64,000 nt of DNA from Rotaria macrura (Eukaryota > Rotifera > Eurotatoria > Philodinida > Philodinidae). The notes beneath the pieces are model-generated. The model had not been told where the DNA came from. It searched no databases and worked only from the letters and a program-made list of their open reading frames with translations. Shown piece by piece: positions 10,801-23,433 of this stretch (position 1 is its first letter; every line of letters begins with the position of its first letter). The stretch spans positions 1 through 64,000 of the forward strand of contig OENT01000898.1 in assembly GCA_900239685.1 (NCBI GenBank), written 5' to 3'. Made by a program: the position numbers and the translations under genes.

Positions 10801-12829
10801 GAATCACCGTCTGACGCTGTGTTGTTTTAAGGAACATAAAACAAGACTCCGTTGTCGACAGTCAATCTTTTTATGATGAAATCTAAACATTGCCATAAGA
10901 AACGGTGTGATATCTAGCCGCAGTAATGATTTACGGCTTTGAATTGAAATTTAAGTTCGATTAACATCAATTTTTCACTTAAATCATCCATAGAAAAGAA
11001 TTTCGATTGATGATCGAACATTAAAATCAGACTCAGAAAGCATTGATACTTTTCTACACGAACAGACTTTCGGCGATGATCTTATTCTCGGGAAGTCAAT
11101 ATTTATGCCAATGTTTGAAACAATCGTGTAGAGAAATCATGAATATTCTAGTTGCATCCTTAATAAGTCAAAGTGTGAGCTATCGAAGTGTTTTTCAACG
11201 AGATTCATTTGTGTGAAGACTTTGCAAGGTTGTGTTTTGATTTTGGCCTCTTCAAATTTAAAAATACCATTAATGCATTAGCCAATTATTTCTTTTCAGA
11301 TTGGTCACAATGTTCGGTTGTGGCATTTGTTTATAAAGTTTGAGTTTTGACTATCGTATGGACTATATGATAGTGAATATTCTATTTTACTAGTCTCACA
11401 CTCTTGATAAGGTTCACTGATTGTACCAATGGGTTATATTACTTGAACTCGAACAAGACTATTGGTGCTTCCTGAAAGCAACTCGTTTTTTGATCTATCG
11501 AAATGTGTCAAAAAGTTGGCAATTTAAATTAATTGATCAATAACTTTGTACATAATTTCTTCATTTGCTCCATGAAATGATGTAGAATACTACGTGCTTA
11601 AACATTCTACAAGATCGTTTTAGTTGAGAATCAGATAGTTTGTATTCACAATAATAGGTAACGAGAGCTAGCCACTACACGCTTCACAATACTCAGTTTT
11701 AATTCAATAGATGAAACACAAACTCTCAAATAGAGTAGTCTTCATCAATCAAAGTAAAATCAATAGCCTGATATGCATTTTTTTTATTCTGAACGACAAG
11801 TGAATGTGCTGACACGATTATATATAATTATCAATCGATATATCTGATCATGTCATGCAACTGATGGATTAGGTTATTAATTAATGATTAGCATTTTTCG
11901 ATGAAAAAAAGAGCGGTATCTTTGTACATATATGAACTAGGTCGAATGAAATATTTCTTTCCCGACTTACTTCGTTAACTTTTTGTAAAGCACTCAACTT
12001 TTCTTCCGCAGTTTCAAGCCGTTGTTTTAATGATGTAGTGTCTTTTGTTAGTATTTGATTTCTATAAAATAAAATAAGTATGCATGTTTTCATGAAATAC
12101 GAAGAAAAACAAAAGACATACCTATTCTGCTCTGAATAAAGTTTTTCATCTCTTTCTTTAACAAGACGGCTAAGACTAATAACTTCTTTGGTCATCTAGT
12201 AATCAATATAAATAAATGAATAAGAAACAAACATTAATGCAAAACATACATCGCCCCGTTCTCTTAGTAATGTGAGTATTTCATCTTTAGCTTTCATATA
12301 ATCATTTTCTAACGTTCTAATCTTATCGTTAACAGGAAGACCAGCAACACTAAAAATGAACGAAAGAATATAAATTTTTTTAAAACTATCTTATCATTAC
12401 GACAAACTTCTGTTACCTAACGCTGTTTTTTTGTAAATCCGTATTTTCTTGACGTAATGTCAATATATCTCGTTCTTGTTCTGTACATCGAACTAATATC
12501 GTTGAATAATTTTCAGTTAGACGATTATCTATGTATACAAATACACACATAAAGACAAAGGAAGTCGAAAATAATTTTTATTCCGTGAGTCTCTAATTCG
12601 AATCTAACATTTTTGAATATGAAATTGAAATTTTATTTTATTTTTCAATAGAAGAGTAATTGGAAAGGATCTGTTTTAATGATTTTTTTGTTCAAGAAGA
12701 ATAGTCTCTGTTTGTAGCTGACATAAATATTAAGAAAAACCTACAATTTTTAACGATTTCTGCATAAACATCACGTTCTTTTCTATTACGCTCTTGTAAT
12801 TGATTGAATATTCTTTGTTTCCATTCCAT
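7854..12829 (-). CDS. ATG16L1: ATG16-like autophagy protein, copy 2 (complete)
   Basis: Complete ATG16L1-type gene: 15 exons, 565 aa, all phases consistent. Exons: 12829-12745, 12528-12417, 12349-12250, 12195-12122, 12061-11971, 10510-10350, 10289-10212, 10158-10041, 9950-9839, 9782-9709, 9644-9455, 9404-9228, 9168-9084, 8359-8210, 7944-7854. Residues 1-30 ([20 protein letters not shown]) resemble the ATG5-binding helix; a coiled coil runs to about residue 210, then a linker, then a seven-bladed WD40 domain. Family signatures include [47 protein letters not shown] and a final AVLWGE stop. In the family the N-terminus recruits ATG5-ATG12 and sets where ATG8 is lipidated, while the WD40 domain supports LC3 conjugation to single membranes. 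Odd point: the 724-nt intron between exons 13 and 14 holds two exon-like segments, one of them an in-frame cassette. Confidence 0.93.
8484..8625 (-). other. Second exon-like segment in the same intron
   Basis: Bounded by an acceptor (CCCACTCAG) and a strong donor (A|GTAAGA), open for 47 codons (including [18 protein letters not shown]). Its phases (0 in, 1 out) do not fit either ATG16 neighbour: joining it to exon 13 or to the cassette gives an immediate TAG. I do not recognise the protein. It is either a decayed exon or part of an unrelated captured gene. Confidence 0.3.
8673..8837 (-). CDS. Possible cassette exon in the WD40 part of ATG16 copy 2
   Basis: A 165-nt stretch is open in one frame with an acceptor (TTTTTTTCAAG) and a donor (AA|GTAAAT). 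Its entry and exit phases are both 2, matching exons 13 and 14 exactly, so inclusion would insert 55 residues (beginning [13 protein letters not shown]) between WD40 strands without a stop. ATG16L1 homologues known to me have no such insert, and pseudogene copy 3 has only a short intron here. It could also be a captured exon from another gene. RNA evidence is needed. Confidence 0.4.
10511..11970 (-). other. Intron 5 of ATG16 copy 2 (1460 nt)
   Basis: Between the donor GAA|GTAAGTC and the acceptor before exon 6. AT-rich; no nested gene or repeat recognised. Confidence 0.7.
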
Positions 12830-13055
12830 AATTAATATATGTATATATATATATAAATAAATCTATTAAAAAGAAGTGAATGACACGTAGAAAAATATAA
12901 TCAACGTAAAATAAAAACCATTCTATATTTTTCAATATGCATGGATAACATCTAACAGTACTATTTTAATCACCCGAAGAAAAATATAAATACAAAACAA
13001 CAGTTCCTACGAAAAACAATCGCCATACTAAAATACAAGAAAGATAAATATTTGA

Positions 13056-15990
13056 TTATGAATGACTCCAAAGAATCACATGACGATGTTTTTCACACGA
13101 TGCAACATATTTCCCATCAGGTTGTCAAGCGACTGACGTTACCATTGTACTAGAATCAAATGAGTTTCGTTAGAAAAATAATTAAATGTGCTATTGTTTC
13201 AATAGATACCTATGCTTTTGTTCAAGAACACTTTCACATTGTTTGTTTTCCATATTTCAAACGAGTAGAAAACCATATTGAGAACCAACACAAGTATAAC
13301 GACTATCTGCTGATAGAACAGCTTTGTTAGTATTGTTACTCACTTGAAAGTTGTTATGTCTGGAAAAAAATTAGTAATCATCAATATTGATATGACTGCT
13401 ATTATGAAAAAAAACATACGAGTTCAAAGTCTTAGTTAAAAGTGTAAATAGTTTTATTTTGTCTTAAATCAATTAATTTTAGTGTATCATCTTTCAAGCA
13501 TGCAAGTAATCGTTGTTTTTCTAAAAGCAGGAAGTTTTCATGCCTTTTTAACACTCGTCATAATTTCTATTTTTCTCAATACCATCATAATACGACAATG
13601 ATGCCATAGCTGCTTCACATTTTATTTCAGTTTGGGATTTATTTGTAATTGAATCCCCTATACGGATTTTTGTATCCAAATGACAACTGATTATTGTGCC
13701 GGTCGCATCTTTTATTGCTAAATCATGGCATTTTGTTCCAGCAAATAAAGTTTGCATACCTTAAAAATACATACAAGTAAAATGTTATTTTCTACATGAT
13801 AGAATTGCGTTATTTTTACAATGTTGACAATTTAAATCCCATATTTTAATTTTTCGATCAGCACTTTCCGTTGCCAGTTTTGTTCCACAAATAAATTTAC
13901 AACAATAGATTAAACCTTGATGATCTGTATATTTATCTTTAAGCATACGACGATCTCCATATGACCAAACATAAACTTTATCACTGGAGGATCCAGCCAA
14001 TAGATGAAGCTAATTTCAGAAAAGAAAATCTATAAAAAAAATGTTAGTTCGTATTGTTTATTTACTCCTTCATTATCAAAATCGATTGAATTGATTCCTC
14101 CATGACTACCATCGAGTGAACAGTATATTTGTTGTTGACCATCTAACGAAATTTCACATAGATGAATCATTTTATCACAACATCCCGTTGCTAATAATGA
14201 GCCAGATGGTTGAAATTGAAGAGTATATACTTCAAGTTCAGTACAATCCTATAACAAATAGTAACTAGAGAATAAATTTTTCTAATCAATGAGTGCTCTC
14301 TTATAATGACTTGTTTGAAAGATCAAGCATTATTTTCGACATGAAAATTAGAACAAGTATAGATCGTCATTGGAGTAGAAGTTTAGAATAGTACTTGTGA
14401 AATTGTGCAACTATTCCTAATAAGCTAACTATTACAGGTGATCATTTGAATTTGAGAAAAAATAGTTCAGGGATCATTCAGCAGATTCTATACATGAGTA
14501 ATAAATACTTGTCAATTATTTTGATCCTATTTAGTTGCATCTAAACAAATGCAACACCACGTAATAGGAGAGGTTCTTTTTCGTCTAGGATAATTTGGAT
14601 TGTGGTAGCAAGATACTTTTCAACTATTGTAAATACTCGATATTTGATTCGTACCTAACGATTTTTTATACGTGTTGGAACAGTAGCCACAACACAACTG
14701 GTCAACGTTCGATAAATTCTATGATCTTTATTGTTGGTTATTCCGTTTGTATTTTCCAGGATGTAATGATTCATCATATGAATAGTTCATTGGATCATAA
14801 AAATTATCGTACGAACTACATACATTACAATTCATAAGAAGAACATTGTGACTAGGTCAACTCGATAAGCATACATAGTTTGAATTAATAAAACCATCGC
14901 AATAAAAATTACTTGTCTGTTTCATCGATGGAACAATGACAACATCATCATCGAAGAAGAAACTCGATTCAGATAGTTTCTCTACTCTGCTATTTTTATA
15001 AACTCTGATAATAAAAAAACGTATATAGTGCTTTTTATCAATCAAACATAATCATTTTACTTTGTATTGAAGTGTGCATTTTCATTATCATGCGCAATAG
15101 CTAGTTGATTTTTATAAGACATTAATTCTTCTTCAAGTTGTTGACTAATGTGTTTCACTGTTTCTAACTGTTGTTCAAGTACAGAAGAATTCGGTTTCAT
15201 TCGATTATTATCTATTTGTAATAGATCCATTTTGCTTTGAATAGCTTGAAATTCTTCACAAAGTATCTTCAACATAGACGATTGATTAATATAATTGCTA
15301 AAGAACAAACAAACCTACTTGATTAGTTTGAGACATTTCATGCAATTCAGATTCGGCTGTTTGTAATTTTAACTTCACTTCGTCATGTTCATTCTTATAC
15401 TGTTGAGTTCTAAAACATTTTTTAAATTGACATTTAAATTTTACAATCAATTTTATTTGCTTATACTTTATTTCTTCCCTTGTGAATTTTTCATTCACGT
15501 CTGCTAGGACGTGATTCAGTCGAAGTACTTCTTGAGCAAGCTAAGTTCAAGAAAAAAGAACCAACCATAACAAACTTCTTCGATACAATTGAGCTTTACT
15601 TACTTCAAACTTTCTCATGTAAAAGTGTTACTATTTCTTCCTGAGCTTTATTCAATTTATCCCTAGCGAATGTTAAATTCTGACTAGAATGAACAAGAAA
15701 AATTATTTAGCTTTAGATTCAACAAAAAATAAGCTGAACTTGCTTCGGCTTTTTTTCTAAATCGATATTCGCCAAACGTAGATGATAAACATCTTTTTCA
15801 AGGATAATACATTGATTTCGTAGTTAAGTACTTTTTTCCAAAATACGATTGTCTATTGAAGCAAATCTAGAATTTTTACGGCAGACTATAAAAATCTACA
15901 ATGTTCAATTACGGTTTCGAATCTATTCCGGTGACGACTATGTTCTTTGAGTTGAAAAATAATATCTGATTTCCAATTTATGCCAATCAT
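13056..15990 (-). pseudogene. ATG16-like pseudogene, copy 3
   Basis: Same plan as copy 2: start MIGINWKSDI, coiled-coil exons (15826-15058) and WD40 exons (14270-13056) such as LFAGTKCHDL and SADRKIKIWDL. At least four in-frame stops are visible: TAA at 15826-15824 in exon 2; TAA at 13434-13432, where copy 2 has the exon 13 donor, which is lost here; TGA at 13259-13257 in place of a WD Trp codon (LLV-stop where copy 2 has LVW); and TGA at 13127-13125 in place of Trp in the last blade. Other decay: [12 protein letters not shown] of copy 2 has become SCHLDTKIRIGD. No alternative splicing I tried rescues the stops. The original end would be the TAA at 13058-13056. It probably makes no functional ATG16, although the coiled-coil exons are still largely open. 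Confidence 0.88.
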
Positions 15991-18900
15991 AGCAATCGCT
16001 TGATCGAATATAGAAAAATCAAGTAGTTCTTGCGCTGTTTACACACAGATGAACAATATGAAGGTACCAAAAGCCAGGACAAGATAATAACAAAATTGCG
16101 TCACACGCTATGAAAAGCTTTTAAAAAGGCAAAAAAAAGAAATGAAAGCAACTGACTATTTTGTGTTTTGACAACATTTCCCCACATCGTAATCGACTTC
16201 GACAGAGGTCGTCACATATTTAAGATAGATATATTGTAGATTCATCGATTCCGAGAAAAGAAGAAAATCGATTATGCTGATGAATGTTTTCGGATCTTCT
16301 AACTTGTCAAAGCATATAAATACGGTATGTTACCCTTCTATTATGTTTTATTCCTATTTAGTCAATGTTACATTTACAAGTACTGCTAGAACTATTCTAT
16401 TAGCTTTAATAGTAAGACTTTCTTTAAAAATTTCAAAGCATCAAAAACTATAGTGTGGATTTAAATCGTTCAGATTTTCGTTTTTGGCGAACAACCTTTA
16501 GAAACTGATCTACTTTCAATTCTGATGTATCCATCAAAGTTGCAATCTTTTTTGAAAACTATACTCATTTTAAATTAGTCTTCTAGTCACTCCAACCTCA
16601 TGTTTTTTTTTCGAAGAAAAAAGTCTGAATCACAATTGTATTTCGAATTAGATATAATTGTTTTTCATTTCGAAAGATTTGAAGCCAACAATCGAGTAGG
16701 AAAGTTGCGCCACTTCAAGTCGAGTATTATAAGTTTATTCACGAAGAAATATGGAATTCATGCTTGTCTCTTGTAATGCCAGTCTTCGAGCAACAACTAG
16801 TGGAAAGGACGTGCTCGTCTAAATAGTGAGAGGCAAACGACATTGATTCGTTATATATGTTTTATTTGAACAGCGATTTATGCCATGGTGTCATTATATA
16901 TGATTTTTTTTACGAAAAATAAGTCAAAAATGTATCCAACTATACTTGGCAGAGTATATCAAGGTGGAAACGGGAGACTTGAGGACTTGAAGTAAGTTTG
17001 AGCTACTTCCAGTGGTGCACTGTGAAGAATTTTTTGCCAGAAGTTATATCAAAGTTGCTGAGCTACTTGTTCTTATTTCGGACTTTACTTGAATGATATT
17101 TTGAGCTACTTCAAACATGTACTTTGATCTACTTTGACGTAATTTTCGACTCGAAGTCAATCGTTCCCCCTTGGATTGTATCGATAAATTTTTCGTGTCA
17201 AGATGATCTACTTTGAAGTATCAGCAAAGTCGCGTGTGGACATAAAACTTGTGAGCAGTTCATGGATGATTATTCTTGTTCTATTTTGGAGATCAATGTG
17301 ACGAACATCATAAGGAATGATTTTTATAGACCAACAGAGAAGTTTACTAGTTGTTTGAATGATCATATATTGAGTTTAATGCCTTATAGTTCAAGTAGGT
17401 GTAAAGCATATCATCTTCACATAGTTAAAATCCAAAACAGCTAAATCTATGGAAACATTGATGTTATTAGCAGAGTTTTTTTTGCATTCTGAAAATGATG
17501 TATGACTTAGACAAGAGTATATGTGACAGAGGAAAATCTTTCCTTATTACGAACAGTTCAAACGTGATTGCTGAAGACAGTAGTCGAGTTGATAATCGAA
17601 CATGCAGTTCATAGACAGAGTTATACTTGACTATCTTGAAAACGATCCTCTAGTCTTTCAAATTGAAGATACGATACCCATGACAAATTCGTTGCATCTT
17701 GTGAGATAACATTTTGATATCAAGTATTTGAAAATATGACGCAGAGAAGAAACTTGAGAATACTAACCGTCTTTAGAATTTGAATCGACCGAAATGCATG
17801 GACAAATTTAATGAGAATATTTAAACCATGATTCAGAAATAGCAGGGATAACAAAATTCATGAAAGAACATTAAATATTCTACGGCAAACAGTCAGCAGC
17901 ACTAGATGATGAAATTCTTTGTTCAACATACAATATTCATCGGAAGAAATTTTCGATTTCACATCCAATGAAAACATGTTCTGATCAGCTAAAAAAATAT
18001 AGAATAGTAATAATTTTAAACACATAGAAAATACTGCCATGTATTACACAACTACATGAATAAAGAAGATTCGTTTGTTGAGCCCATATGTTTCTTCAAA
18101 CTAATCTCGTATCACTAATAACTATTTTTGATAAATTCTTCAATATATTGCGCATGGATTCAGTAAGGTACATTTCTTAGATTTAGTTCTAAAATTATTA
18201 ACATATGTTGAACCACAGTGGAGTATTACATTCACATCTATGAATTTGAGTGTCATCTGAAGATGGGTGTTAATCATCGAAACAAGTGTATTTGTTGTGA
18301 ATTCTTGTTTTCCAAACATTAAAAAGAGGCCATGATACGATGTTCTATCAAGCAAACGAGAATGATATTGAATGTTTTATGTATGTTTAAAATTCGTTCT
18401 ACCATTTATAATATCGTGTTCATGTAATGTACATTGATTGACAGATGAAATGCAATTTAGCATTATGTTGCCAATCAGTGTCTTCGCATAGTATTGCTAA
18501 AAATTATAGAAAAACATCTGCACGTGACATAAAAAATGTTATAAAAATCTATTTTTCCGAAACATCGCTATGATCTATCAAAAAAATAATACAGCAATAC
18601 ATATTGACGAAAGTTTTCGACCTACATATTTAGTTAAGCAATATTTAGATTAACAGTATCAAAAACACAACACAAACGAATATTATCACGAAGAACAGTC
18701 ATACAACATTTAAAAATCTATAGAAAAAAGTGTGATTAATCAATAGCAAACCAACGGCATACTGCTCTCTATGAAATCTTAATATAGACCCGCTTCATGA
18801 ACTACGATCAACATCGGGCATACTTTTAAATCGACAAAAAAATCTGACCTTGCAAGTACATCCCATGTAACACACAAACATCATAGCTAAATCAGAGACG

Positions 18901-19592
18901 CTCAAAAGCTGGAACACAATCTATATTATAGACTGAATTGAAAGTTTCTACTCAATGACTGTATTGCAGCGTTTTTAAGAATGGTAATGTGAGACATTTT
19001 CTCTTTGTTTCAATTGCTGTTAGATAAGAACAAGAACTTAGTCAACACTTAATTGCAGGTGTGCAACATTAAGAAATTTTTTCTTTGTTGTTATTAAAAA
19101 AACTGTCAAAAAGAGAACATTTATATAATAATAACTAATTTCCAAGGAACAGTTTTTCATAGTTTCTCCATAGCAGATTGATTGAATGCTTTTTTGCTCT
19201 ATGGCATCCATACTTCGTAATTTGGAAATTAAGTACCGTGACGATTTCATTATTTTTAATTTTTTCATATTTTTTTTCTAAATTAATGAGAGTATTATCA
19301 TTAATGAATTTCAAATCTACATCACAGATATTGTTTCTTAGATTGCATCGTCAGTTTTTCTGTGCAACAATGACATCGAGCGACTCTATATGCATATCAT
19401 TGTTTGTACTGCTCCGATTAGCTGAACTAAATTCAAATCAAACGTTCTCTTTGACTCATTCATCCATCATGAATTGAATTATTTATTACAACTTAACACT
19501 TCAGTGCAGTGCTCTAGTATACTCGTGATTCTTTCCATTTAGTTTAATCGATACAAACAAGCTTTAATTTTGATTAAGAAAAAAACATCACA
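15991..19592. other. Spacer between ATG16 copy 3 and AAGAB
   Basis: No supported gene. Near 16150-16230 there is a diverged copy of the last exon of the unknown fragment at 3383-3442. A minus-strand frame of about 80 codons (roughly 19360-19135) is open and Lys/Asn-rich but has no recognisable motif. The rest is AT-rich spacer that should include the AAGAB promoter. Confidence 0.45.
16980..17225. repeat. Short degenerate repeats of a TTTGAGCTACTT-type unit
   Basis: At least five imperfect copies of a roughly 12-nt unit (TTTGAGCTACTT, TTTGATCTACTT, GATCTACTTTGA and similar) lie within about 250 nt. This could be a decayed tandem repeat or mobile-element debris. No further structure was seen. 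Confidence 0.4.
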
Positions 19593-22500
19593 ATGAAACC
19601 ATGTATAGTTATTGTTGGTCTTGATCAAACTTTTCTTAATGAAATAATTCATGGTCTGACTGGTGATAATAAAGTCAGTGAAAATAATCTTATCGAATGG
19701 ACTATTGATACAAAATATTATACAGCTGATGTTCATGTGTGTCCAGTAAACAGTAAAATACTTGTCGAAGAATCAGTTGCTAATTTAGCACAAGTTCTCA
19801 TTGTACTTGTTGATCCATCAGAAGTATGATATTTTATTATTCAATTTAAAAAAGAAAAGAAGAAGTTATTAATCATTTTCTTTGAAATAGCTCAATAGTC
19901 GTGCAAAACTTGATAGCTGGCTACCATTTTTGAGTGTGCTCAACGAATGTGAAACAAAATTATTTGTTACTCGAAATATTGAAACTTTATCAAATAGTAA
20001 GTTTTTGTTTTAGTAACAAGAATTCTTTATTTTTTTTTTGATTAATACTTTCTCTTTTATTGATTATTGTCTATAGCAATATCAAGAATGGATGTAAAAC
20101 AATGGTGTAAAGAACATGAATATGAATTGCTTGAGCTTGAAAAAACTACAACGTCAGAAACAGACGATGAAGACGATGAAAATAATCATCGTAAGCAAGA
20201 GAAAGAAAGGAAGAAAAAAAAAACAAAAAAAAAGAAAAGAAAATTTATACACAAAAGATTTCGTGGGATTCTCATTTCCTTTGTTTTTGTTTTTCTATTA
20301 GTCTATCGAGATGTGTATGGCATACCACGTTTAATTCAAACACTTCATATTCATGAATGGCCAAATATGAATCTGAAAGGTAAAATGAAACTGCTTAAAT
20401 TTGTCCTGTTGCAGCTGTTATATGATTATCAGTTTTTTTAATTCGCTTTTGCATTGGTCTTTGTCGTCTTGCTATTGGTTCATGTTGAACTTTCCTAGTT
20501 TCCGATTGATGTTGACGTCTTCTTCGTTGTTGCTGCTGCGGTTTTCTTTGAATCGTTGATGATGTAGTCAATTTGGGTGGTTTTTCATTCGAAACTGAAA
20601 TATGATTTGATGGCGTTTCCAGCATACTTATATCATCATCATCGACTATATTCCAAGTCACAGTTGGCAATTGTTGTTGAGTAGACATTTTCCGATTTGT
20701 TTGCCCTAATGTCGATTGTTTTAAACGATTTGTTCTAATACCTGTATGTGCTGGTGCTATTTGAATTGATCCACTTGATAAAGTATTTGATCGATTTGAA
20801 CTGAAAAAACCCATGAATTCATCGAGACGCCATTTTGACAAGAAACGCTGTGCTGCTGTTGAAAAACGTGTATCGAAACCGGTTATAATCAATGGATCAA
20901 GTAAAATATTTAAAGATTTTGTTACTTGTACAGTATCTTTGAGAAGACGACTTTTAGTGTAAAGTGTTATAATTTCAGCTGGCAACCAAAAAACAGCAAA
21001 ATTAAGAAATAAAAAAAGAATTTGAAGAATAAGATTTTTCCGAATATGCACATGACGTTTGAATGCTCGACAAAAACGTCGTTGCATGCGTATTAAATCG
21101 ATACATATCGTCAAATAACAAGCAAATGAAATCGATAATGGAAGAAGAAATATATTGCCTTGAAAAAAAAAACAGAAAAAATTCCATAATATAATGTTAA
21201 AATTGACTGATTTTGCATATGAAAAGTTTTCTTTATTTTATTTTTTTTAATGACAACTTATTCCGAGCTATACGAACTATTTCATCATGAAACATTGACT
21301 TCTAACTATATGGCCTATGAGGAAAATATTTGAACTCGTGTGACATACTTCATCGATCAAGTCAAAAACTTTTCTTTTGTACTGAATTTAGTGTATGAAT
21401 TCAAAAGTCAAACGAATGAACCCGAACTATGGATTAACAAAGAAAATATATGAATCAACGATTTGAGATATTTTCTTTTAACATCTTCTAACGTCTATAT
21501 CAATTTCAAGAAAACAAAGAAATCCTGGGTTTCTTTTGAATATAGAGAAGTCTTAGATTTTATTAGTGTTGTGTCTCCTACCAAGCCTATAACACATATA
21601 GATCGCAACAACAGGTGATCCATACGTATAAGATATTTGGCATTCATTCGTTGCTTCGTGTTGTGTTACTCGTAAAATTTTAAAATTTATCAATAAATAT
21701 GCTGGTATAATTGATGTGATTATTGGCATTATCCAAAGCGCTACAATTAACAATATACTTCTTTTTGCTGATCGTGCTGTTTCATTATGTAGATTAACAA
21801 AATGACGACGACGATAAATAGATATTGCTGTTAAACTATATGCCATAAGTACAGTTAGATATAATGGCAGATAAACTTGTATTTGACAATAAAAACGACC
21901 AACCAATGAACTTAGTTCTAGATCACCTGTTAAATGTATAATAACATAAATAAGTTCATATAGAAGACCAAGAAAATCAACAAGTAAATAATTTGATGTC
22001 CATATAAGACTACGCATACGTTGTCGACGACGTTGAGTACGACTACGTGAACCGCCACCGGATATAGCTGTGTTTGAACTAATACGTTGTACAGTCAATT
22101 CAATAAAAAGTATAAAAACAATGGCATAACATGGTAATGTTAAACTTAAAATAAACAATTCTACAATACGCATAATACGATTAAAAGGGGATTTGAAAAA
22201 AAAAAATTTTTTAAACAAAGATGATGATGTTGTTGCTCCTGTTGGGCGTGTTACAGAAAGAATTTTCGTTGCATTAATTAAACGAAGAAGTTTATGGGTT
22301 GTTGTTGTTGTTGTTGTAATTATTGTCGTTGTTGTTATTGTCGTTATTGCACTACTAATTAGTTCACTTTCAGCTGATTCTTGATTACTGAAAGATGTAA
22401 GATTTTTATAATGATGTAGATGAAGTAAAAATAATGATAAATCAATATCCGATGTTATATTCATATCATTTCTAAATCGATTTTTTCTGAATAATATTTT

Positions 22501-23433
22501 TCTTTGTTTATATTAGATCGACGAGAAATTAATCGGGATTTAGCTAAACAATTGAAAGCTAAATTAAATTTCAATGATAGTAATGATGTGCATCGTCCCG
22601 AAGAACAACACGAACAGAACGAACAATTAGATTCTTCTTTGACGACCAATAACCACCATGGTAAATGTTGTCTGTTGTCTGCGTTCTCTCAACTCATCAT
22701 CATTGCTAAATAGTAAACGAAACAATAAGAGCGTACCTCAGAGTTCTGTCTTTTATTTCGTCTTTGTTCTTCCTTTTTCCTTCTTCTTTTTGCGGGGAAT
22801 AGGGATGTAACGGAAATTGAAATCGAAACATCGAGAGCTTTAGTTCTTCGATTTTTTCTCGCTTTCTTTTTCGAATTGTTCTTTTGTTTCTTTCATCACG
22901 ATTTTTTTTATTATTTATGTTAGCAGTGCGGCCATACATTGAGAATTCTTAAAATAGTAACATTTGAACCTTGATGCCAGAGGAAGGACAGATAGTTTAC
23001 TGATATGAAGAAGCTAGTTTATTTTATCGTTATAGTTACCGATGCTTTTGGTATGGAAAATATATTTGAACAAATGCAAAAATATAAAGGTAAGATAAAA
23101 CTTAATAATGAACAAATATTCAAAGTTGAAAATCGTTCCTAATTTGACAATAAGACGAAAAACATTTGATAATCAGTTCAAAGGCAAAAGTAAGAAAAAA
23201 ATGAAAGAATACAAGTTGCTTTTTATATTTAGAGAAAGCTGATCAATTGACAGGTGATGAACGAAAACAATTTGCAGAAAAAGTATGACAATAAGATGTT
23301 TGAAAAAGTTGCTTTTGTTTTCTTTATTAGAATATTTGATTTTTCGTTCTAGGTGATTTTATCACTGTGGAAGAATATAGGTGATGATCAAGATGAAAGT
23401 GACGATGAAAATGATGATGAAAATCAAGAATAA
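19593..23433 (+). CDS. AAGAB: Alpha- and gamma-adaptin-binding protein p34 homologue
   Basis: AAGAB is a cytosolic chaperone that stabilises the large adaptin and sigma subunits while AP-1 and AP-2 clathrin adaptors assemble. Eight exons: 19593-19823, 19891-19996, 20077-20190, 20302-20379, 22517-22660, 23036-23089, 23233-23282, 23353-23433, giving 285 aa (human protein about 315). All phases match. Diagnostic stretches are WTIDTKYYTADVHVC in the N-terminal GTPase-like domain, SWLPFLSVL, QWCKEHEYELLEL, GIPRLIQTLHIHEW and the C-terminal helical segment MENIFEQMQKYKEKADQL, ending in an acidic tail. An apparent Lys-rich, membrane-like stretch after residue 150 is an unspliced 111-nt intron, not protein. 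Intron 4 (2137 nt) contains a complete receptor gene on the other strand. AATAAA occurs about 50 nt after the stop. Confidence 0.93.
20380..22516 (+). other. AAGAB intron 4, host of a nested antisense gene
   Basis: GT-AG intron of 2137 nt (G|GTAAAATG to TATTAG|ATCG), phase 1. The nested receptor coding region fills it except for 15 nt at the donor side and 52 nt at the acceptor side. Confidence 0.88.
20395..22464 (-). CDS. Orphan rhodopsin-like seven-helix receptor nested in AAGAB
   Basis: Two exons, 22464-21594 and 21158-20395, joined in phase 1, give 544 aa. The Thr-rich N-terminal tail has NIT, NLT and NAT glycosylation sites. Seven hydrophobic helices lie at about residues 98-125, 152-178, 195-217, 235-260, 282-312, 333-357 and 368-386. 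Cys193 (start of helix 3) and Cys275 (second outer loop) fit the usual disulfide. Helix 6 has FWLP in place of CWxP. The DRY motif after helix 3 is absent (AISIYRRRHF) and helix 7 has DPLIITGFD instead of NPxxY. The C-terminal tail is long and rich in Gln/Arg and Ser/Thr. Ligand unknown; a peptide receptor of the invertebrate orphan type is my guess. Its promoter and 3' UTR must overlap AAGAB exons or introns, so some antisense overlap is expected. Confidence 0.82.

Noticed and set aside
13125-13259. TGA read as tryptophan (recoding)
   Set aside because: TAA stops also occur in the same copy, and the EGF gene in this window ends with TGA.
20191-20301. Lys-rich, membrane-like stretch inside an open frame of AAGAB
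   Set aside because: Clear GTAAGC donor and TATTAG acceptor in matching phase; it is a 111-nt intron.
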